A DNA stretch of 9,704 nucleotides from an uncultured Collinsella sp. (GTDB taxonomy: Bacteria; Actinomycetota; Coriobacteriia; Coriobacteriales; Coriobacteriaceae), in contig CAJJYO010000043.1 in NCBI GenBank assembly GCA_905197385.1, positions 1 through 9,704 of the forward strand, written 5' to 3'. Numbering within the stretch: position 1 is the stretch's first letter; the number at the start of each line of letters is the position of its first letter. Of the stretch, positions 6,908-9,704 are shown piece after piece. The translations under genes and the position numbers were made by a program. The notes beneath the pieces were generated by a model. The model searched no databases and was not told the origin of the DNA. It saw nothing but the letters and a program-made list of their open reading frames with translations.

Positions 6908-7891
6908 ATGGCCCAATACGCTGCCAACGAAATCGAAAACATGCCCGATAGCCCTGTGGCCCGTGAGGATTTGGGCGCGGGCGGTATTCCCAGGGGCGCC
7001 GGCGCACGCTCCCCGCTGTTCTGGAAAGTTTTGCTACTTTCGGTGGCGGTCATCTGGGGCTACTCCTTTACCACTATGAAGGACGCACTCGGCACCATTC
7101 CGGTGTTCGAGCTGCTCTATGTACGCTTTCTGCCTGCAGCGTTGGTCATGTTTGCCGTCTTCCACAAGCGCATCACTGCACATTTCAACGCTCGCAATCT
7201 GATCGTTGGCCTGAGTATGGGCGTGCTCATGTGGGCGGCCTATGCGTTGCAGACGGTCGGTCTGGCATATACTACGGCGGGCAAGAATGCTTTTTTGACG
7301 GGCACGTATTGCATCCTCGTGCCGTTCGCGAGCTATTTTCTGAGCGGAGAAAAACTCACCCGCTATAACCTGGGCGCGGCACTGCTGTGCTTGGCGGGCA
7401 TTGGCTTGGTGGCGCTCGATAGCGTCGAGTTCAACATCGGTGACGTCATTACGCTGGCAGGCGCGGTCTTCTTCGCCATCCAGATGGCGGTGACCGCCAA
7501 GTACGGTCGCAAAATGGACATCAACGTTATCACGTTTTGGATGTTTGTGGGCAACGGCGTGCTGAGCCTGGTTTCGTCGCTGTTATTCGAGACCCAGGCG
7601 CCTCTGTCCGTGTGGACGCCGAACTTTATCGGTGTGATGGCGTTTCTCTCGGTGGGCTGCACATGCGTGGCTCTGCTCATCCAAAACGTCGGCCTGGCGC
7701 ATGTCCCGGCTTCGACGGGCTCACTGCTCCTTTCGATGGAGTCGCCTTCGGGCGTGTTGTTTTCGGTGCTGCTGATGGGGGAGGCGCTCACCTCGCGCCT
7801 GCTCGCCGGCTTCGTGCTTATCTTCCTGTCGATTATCTTGAGTGAGACTCACTTCGATTTTTTGCGCAAAAAGCCGCGCCCGCAATTGTAA
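6908..7891 (+). CDS. EamA-type DMT superfamily transporter
   Basis: The 327-residue integral membrane protein is made of two EamA repeats (about 40-170 and 176-312), giving the usual ten membrane segments of the drug/metabolite transporter superfamily. The first repeat has VIWGYSFTTMKDA near its start and LVPFASYFLSGEKLT near its end. The second has the equivalent SMESPSGVLFSVLLMGEALT at 276-295, where family members carry an E-P/S pair and a GE motif. A hydrophilic N-terminal tail of about 37 residues, rich in Gly, Ala and Arg, precedes the first segment. Members move small metabolites such as amino acids or nucleosides, or drugs; the substrate cannot be read from the sequence. The ATG at 6908 is preceded by GTGAGG (6895-6900) at 7 bases. 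It stands alone between two terminators. Confidence 0.92.
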   Translation: MAQYAANEIENMPDSPVAREDLGAGGIPRGAGARSPLFWKVLLLSVAVIWGYSFTTMKDALGTIPVFELLYVRFLPAALVMFAVFHKRITAHFNARNLIVGLSMGVLMWAAYALQTVGLAYTTAGKNAFLTGTYCILVPFASYFLSGEKLTRYNLGAALLCLAGIGLVALDSVEFNIGDVITLAGAVFFAIQMAVTAKYGRKMDINVITFWMFVGNGVLSLVSSLLFETQAPLSVWTPNFIGVMAFLSVGCTCVALLIQNVGLAHVPASTGSLLLSMESPSGVLFSVLLMGEALTSRLLAGFVLIFLSIILSETHFDFLRKKPRPQL

Positions 7892-7903
7892 ACAACTTGT
7901 TGC

Positions 7904-7929
7904 GCCGCCCTCCCGGGGCGGCATTTTTT
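7904..7929 (+). terminator. Intrinsic terminator after the DMT transporter
   Basis: A 7-bp perfect stem (GCCGCCC 7904-7910 with GGGCGGC 7916-7922) with a 5-base loop is followed after one A by six T (7924-7929). It begins 12 bases after the DMT stop codon and separates that gene from the amidohydrolase operon. Confidence 0.88.
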
Positions 7930-7955
7930 ATGCGTCGCCCTTAAAGTTGTACCTT

Positions 7956-7977
7956 GCACTTTATGCTATCAAAGTGC
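7956..7977. promoter_or_regulatory. Palindrome upstream of the amidohydrolase, possible operator
   Basis: GCACTTT (7956-7962) and AAAGTGC (7971-7977) form a perfect 7-base inverted repeat with an 8-base spacer. The spacer region contains TATGCT (7962-7967), which could be a -10 box, with TTAAAG (7941-7946) as a poor -35. The centre lies about 40 bases before the ATG at 8008. The position suits a repressor or activator site controlling the amidohydrolase and MFS genes. No regulator gene is in view. Confidence 0.35.
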
Positions 7978-7996
7978 TTGCTGCAAAAACGTTACT

Positions 7997-8002
7997 GGAG
8001 GG
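7997..8002 (+). promoter_or_regulatory. Ribosome binding site deciding the amidohydrolase start
   Basis: GGAGGG ends 5 bases before the ATG at 8008. The reading frame stays open upstream to a TTG at 7954, but that codon has no binding site and falls next to the palindrome and the possible promoter. The ATG at 8008 is therefore the supported start. Confidence 0.85.
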
Positions 8003-8007
8003 CATCT

Positions 8008-9309
8008 ATGGCACCAGCTTTGTCCGGTTTTCAACCGCAACCAGCGCCCAAGGCTACCGCAGCGGCGCAGGCCGCTATCGGTGACGGTCTTGTTGCAGAA
8101 GCTCAGACTTTTGCAGACGAGCTTGCTGTGTGGCGACACGATCTACACCAGATGCCCGAGCTGGGTAACAACCTTCCGCAGACGTCCGCCTTTATCCAGG
8201 CGCGTCTGGACGAGATGGATATTCCCTATGCCGTGCTTGTCGACGGCTCCTGTGTCGTTGGCCTTATCGGTGCCGGCGCGGCAGCTGCTGCTCGGGGTAA
8301 CGGTACGTGCACGGACAAGCAGGCCGGTACGGTCATCATGCTCCGCGGCGACATGGATGCCCTTCCCGTTGCCGAGGAATCCGGCGAGCCCTTTGCATCC
8401 ACCAATGGCTGCATGCATGCTTGCGGTCACGATATGCACGCGACGGCGCTGCTTGGTGCGGCTCGTATGCTCAAGGCCCGCGAGTCCGAGCTTCTCGACG
8501 CCAACGCCACGGTTAAGTTGCTGTTCCAGCCGGGCGAGGAAACCTTTGAGGGTGCCCGTGCTGCCATCGTCGACGGTTTGCTGCAGAGCCCACGCCCCCA
8601 GGCCGCCTTTGCCATGCATGTCAATAGCCAGTCGCCGCTTGGCCTGGTGCTCTACGGCAGCCCGGCGCTTTCGGGCGTGTACGGTTTTCGCGTCACGCTT
8701 CAGGGCAAGGGCGGCCATGGCTCGAGCCCCGAGATCTGCATCGACCCCATCACGGCCGGCGTCCATGTGCATCTGGCGCTTCAGGAGCTCATCTCCCGCG
8801 AGGTGCCGGCGGCCAAGGAGGTCGCGCTTACCGTTGGCAAGTTCGCCGGCGGTCAGGCCGCAAATGTCATCCCCGACACTTGTGTGCTCGAGGGAACGCT
8901 GCGTGGCTTCGACGTCAAGCTCATGGAGCACCTCAAGACCCGCATCGCGGAGGTCGTCAAAGGCGTTGCCACGACCTATCGTACGCCGGCGACTATCGAG
9001 ACGCTCTCGGATGTTCCCCCGCTCGTACTCGATGACAATATGACCCAGGCTTCACTTGGCTATGTGGGTGCGACACTGCCCAAGGCCACCTTCCTGCCGC
9101 TGTTCCACGCCATGGCGAGTGAGGACTTCGCGTTGATCTCGAGTGAGATCCCGAGTGCGTACTTTACCGTGGGCGCTGCCGTGACCGATACGGACGAACA
9201 CTTTGCCCAGCATCATCCCAAGGCGCGCTTTAGCGATGCCGAGCTGCCACTTGGTGCCGCGGCTTATGCGGCAGTCGCTTTGGGCTATATCGCCGACCAC
9301 AAGGAGTAA
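8008..9309 (+). CDS. M20-family metal-dependent amidohydrolase
   Basis: The 433-residue protein belongs to the M20 peptidase/amidohydrolase family, in the hippurate hydrolase and N-acyl-L-amino acid amidohydrolase group. These cytoplasmic enzymes cleave amide-linked acyl groups from amino acids. Visible signatures are WRHDLHQMPEL (42-52), LRGDMDALP (112-120), MHACGHDMHA (136-145), FQPGEETFEGA (173-183), MHV (203-205), GKGGHGSS (233-240) and MASEDF (369-374). By analogy with the family, the two metal ions would be held by Cys139, His141, Glu178, His204 and a late His in HHP (402-404); all are present, so the enzyme should be active. The dimerisation (lid) domain occupies about 215-330. A short Ala/Gly-rich loop (about 89-107) just before the RGDMD strand is longer than I expect for the family. 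The exact substrate is not evident. It is followed 3 bases later by an MFS transporter, implying an uptake-and-cleavage or cleavage-and-export unit. Confidence 0.92.
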   Translation: MAPALSGFQPQPAPKATAAAQAAIGDGLVAEAQTFADELAVWRHDLHQMPELGNNLPQTSAFIQARLDEMDIPYAVLVDGSCVVGLIGAGAAAAARGNGTCTDKQAGTVIMLRGDMDALPVAEESGEPFASTNGCMHACGHDMHATALLGAARMLKARESELLDANATVKLLFQPGEETFEGARAAIVDGLLQSPRPQAAFAMHVNSQSPLGLVLYGSPALSGVYGFRVTLQGKGGHGSSPEICIDPITAGVHVHLALQELISREVPAAKEVALTVGKFAGGQAANVIPDTCVLEGTLRGFDVKLMEHLKTRIAEVVKGVATTYRTPATIETLSDVPPLVLDDNMTQASLGYVGATLPKATFLPLFHAMASEDFALISSEIPSAYFTVGAAVTDTDEHFAQHHPKARFSDAELPLGAAAYAAVALGYIADHKE

Positions 9310-9312
9310 CCA

Positions 9313-9704
9313 ATGCCCCAGCAGCGTAAGTTCTTCCCAGGTTGGCTCGTCGTGGCCTCCGGCTTTGTCATCATGGCCACATGCTACACGATTTTCGTTA
9401 ACTGCATGAGCCTGTTTCAGCCGCTCATCGTCAGCGACTTGGGAATTTCTCTTGCGCAGTACAACATCTCCAACGCCATCTCCACCGTGGTGAGCGTTAT
9501 CGGCTCACTTGTGATCGGTCATGTTGCCGATAAAGTAAGCGGTCGCGTTTTGGGCTCCCTCACTGTAATCGCCACCTCTGCCGTTCTTGCCGGCATGAGC
9601 TTTGTCGGTGAGCTATGGCAGGTCTACGTGCTCTTTTCTGTTCGCTCCGTTCTGTCTGTGGCTGCCCTGGAAGCCGAATGGATGCTCGTACCATCATTCG
9701 GTTT
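9313..9704 (+). CDS. MFS transporter, partial (right edge)
   Basis: The open frame begins at the ATG 9313, with AAGGAG (9301-9306) 6 bases upstream inside the end of the amidohydrolase gene, so the two genes are a likely operon. About 130 residues are visible. A membrane segment (about 11-35, GWLVVASGFVIMATCYTIF), a loop, a second segment (about 58-75) and the MFS loop signature GHVADKVSGRVLG (about 74-86) are seen, followed by a third segment (about 86-107). This is the N-terminal third of a major facilitator superfamily protein. The final ~20 residues (ALEAEWMLVPSFG and preceding) are unusually charged for the fourth membrane segment, which may mean a frame error near the edge (see findings). 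Pairing with the amidohydrolase suggests that it carries that enzyme's substrate or product, which is inference. Confidence 0.85.
   Translation, partial: MPQQRKFFPGWLVVASGFVIMATCYTIFVNCMSLFQPLIVSDLGISLAQYNISNAISTVVSVIGSLVIGHVADKVSGRVLGSLTVIATSAVLAGMSFVGELWQVYVLFSVRSVLSVAALEAEWMLVPSFG

Noticed and set aside
7954..8007. N-terminal extension of the amidohydrolase from TTG 7954
   Set aside because: There is no ribosome binding site for it, it overlaps a palindrome and likely promoter, and the ATG at 8008 has a strong GGAGGG.

Overview
The window looks like chromosomal DNA of a gut coriobacterium, most likely Collinsella or a close relative (Actinomycetota). The grounds are roughly 58-62 % GC in the genes, strong preference for GAG, AAG and CGC codons, good AAGGAGG-type ribosome binding sites, and the gene families present. 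This is inferred from style and was not checked by a search. The first ~700-790 bases are an exception: base and codon use there resemble a different, Lachnospiraceae-like genome.

Layout. Positions 1-150 hold no gene but contain a strong bidirectional terminator. A DUF362/ferredoxin-type iron-sulfur protein runs leftward (151-1296) with its own promoter. Positions 1297-1751 are intergenic. They carry an array of 27-base palindromic repeat units around a long imperfect hairpin (about 1382-1549), followed by a possible promoter with a short operator-like palindrome. Two tandem rightward genes (1752-4517 and 4518-6707, no gap between them) encode paired YhgE/Pip-family membrane proteins and end at a strong terminator (6802-6836). 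Next come a single EamA-type DMT transporter (6908-7891) with its own terminator (7904-7929), then an M20-family metal-dependent amidohydrolase (8008-9309). The amidohydrolase is followed 3 bases later by an MFS transporter (from 9313) that runs off the right edge.

How the genes work together. The two Pip-like proteins are almost certainly co-translated and share the same fold plan, so they may act as an unequal pair; no ATPase lies beside them. The amidohydrolase and MFS transporter form a likely operon for taking up (or exporting) and cleaving an N-acylated amino acid or similar amide. The DUF362 protein and the DMT transporter appear to be independent units.

No complete undescribed system is evident. 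The points most worth checking are the apparent mosaic structure of the DUF362 gene, the palindromic repeat array with paired base changes in its stems, and the extra C-terminal membrane domain on the first Pip protein.
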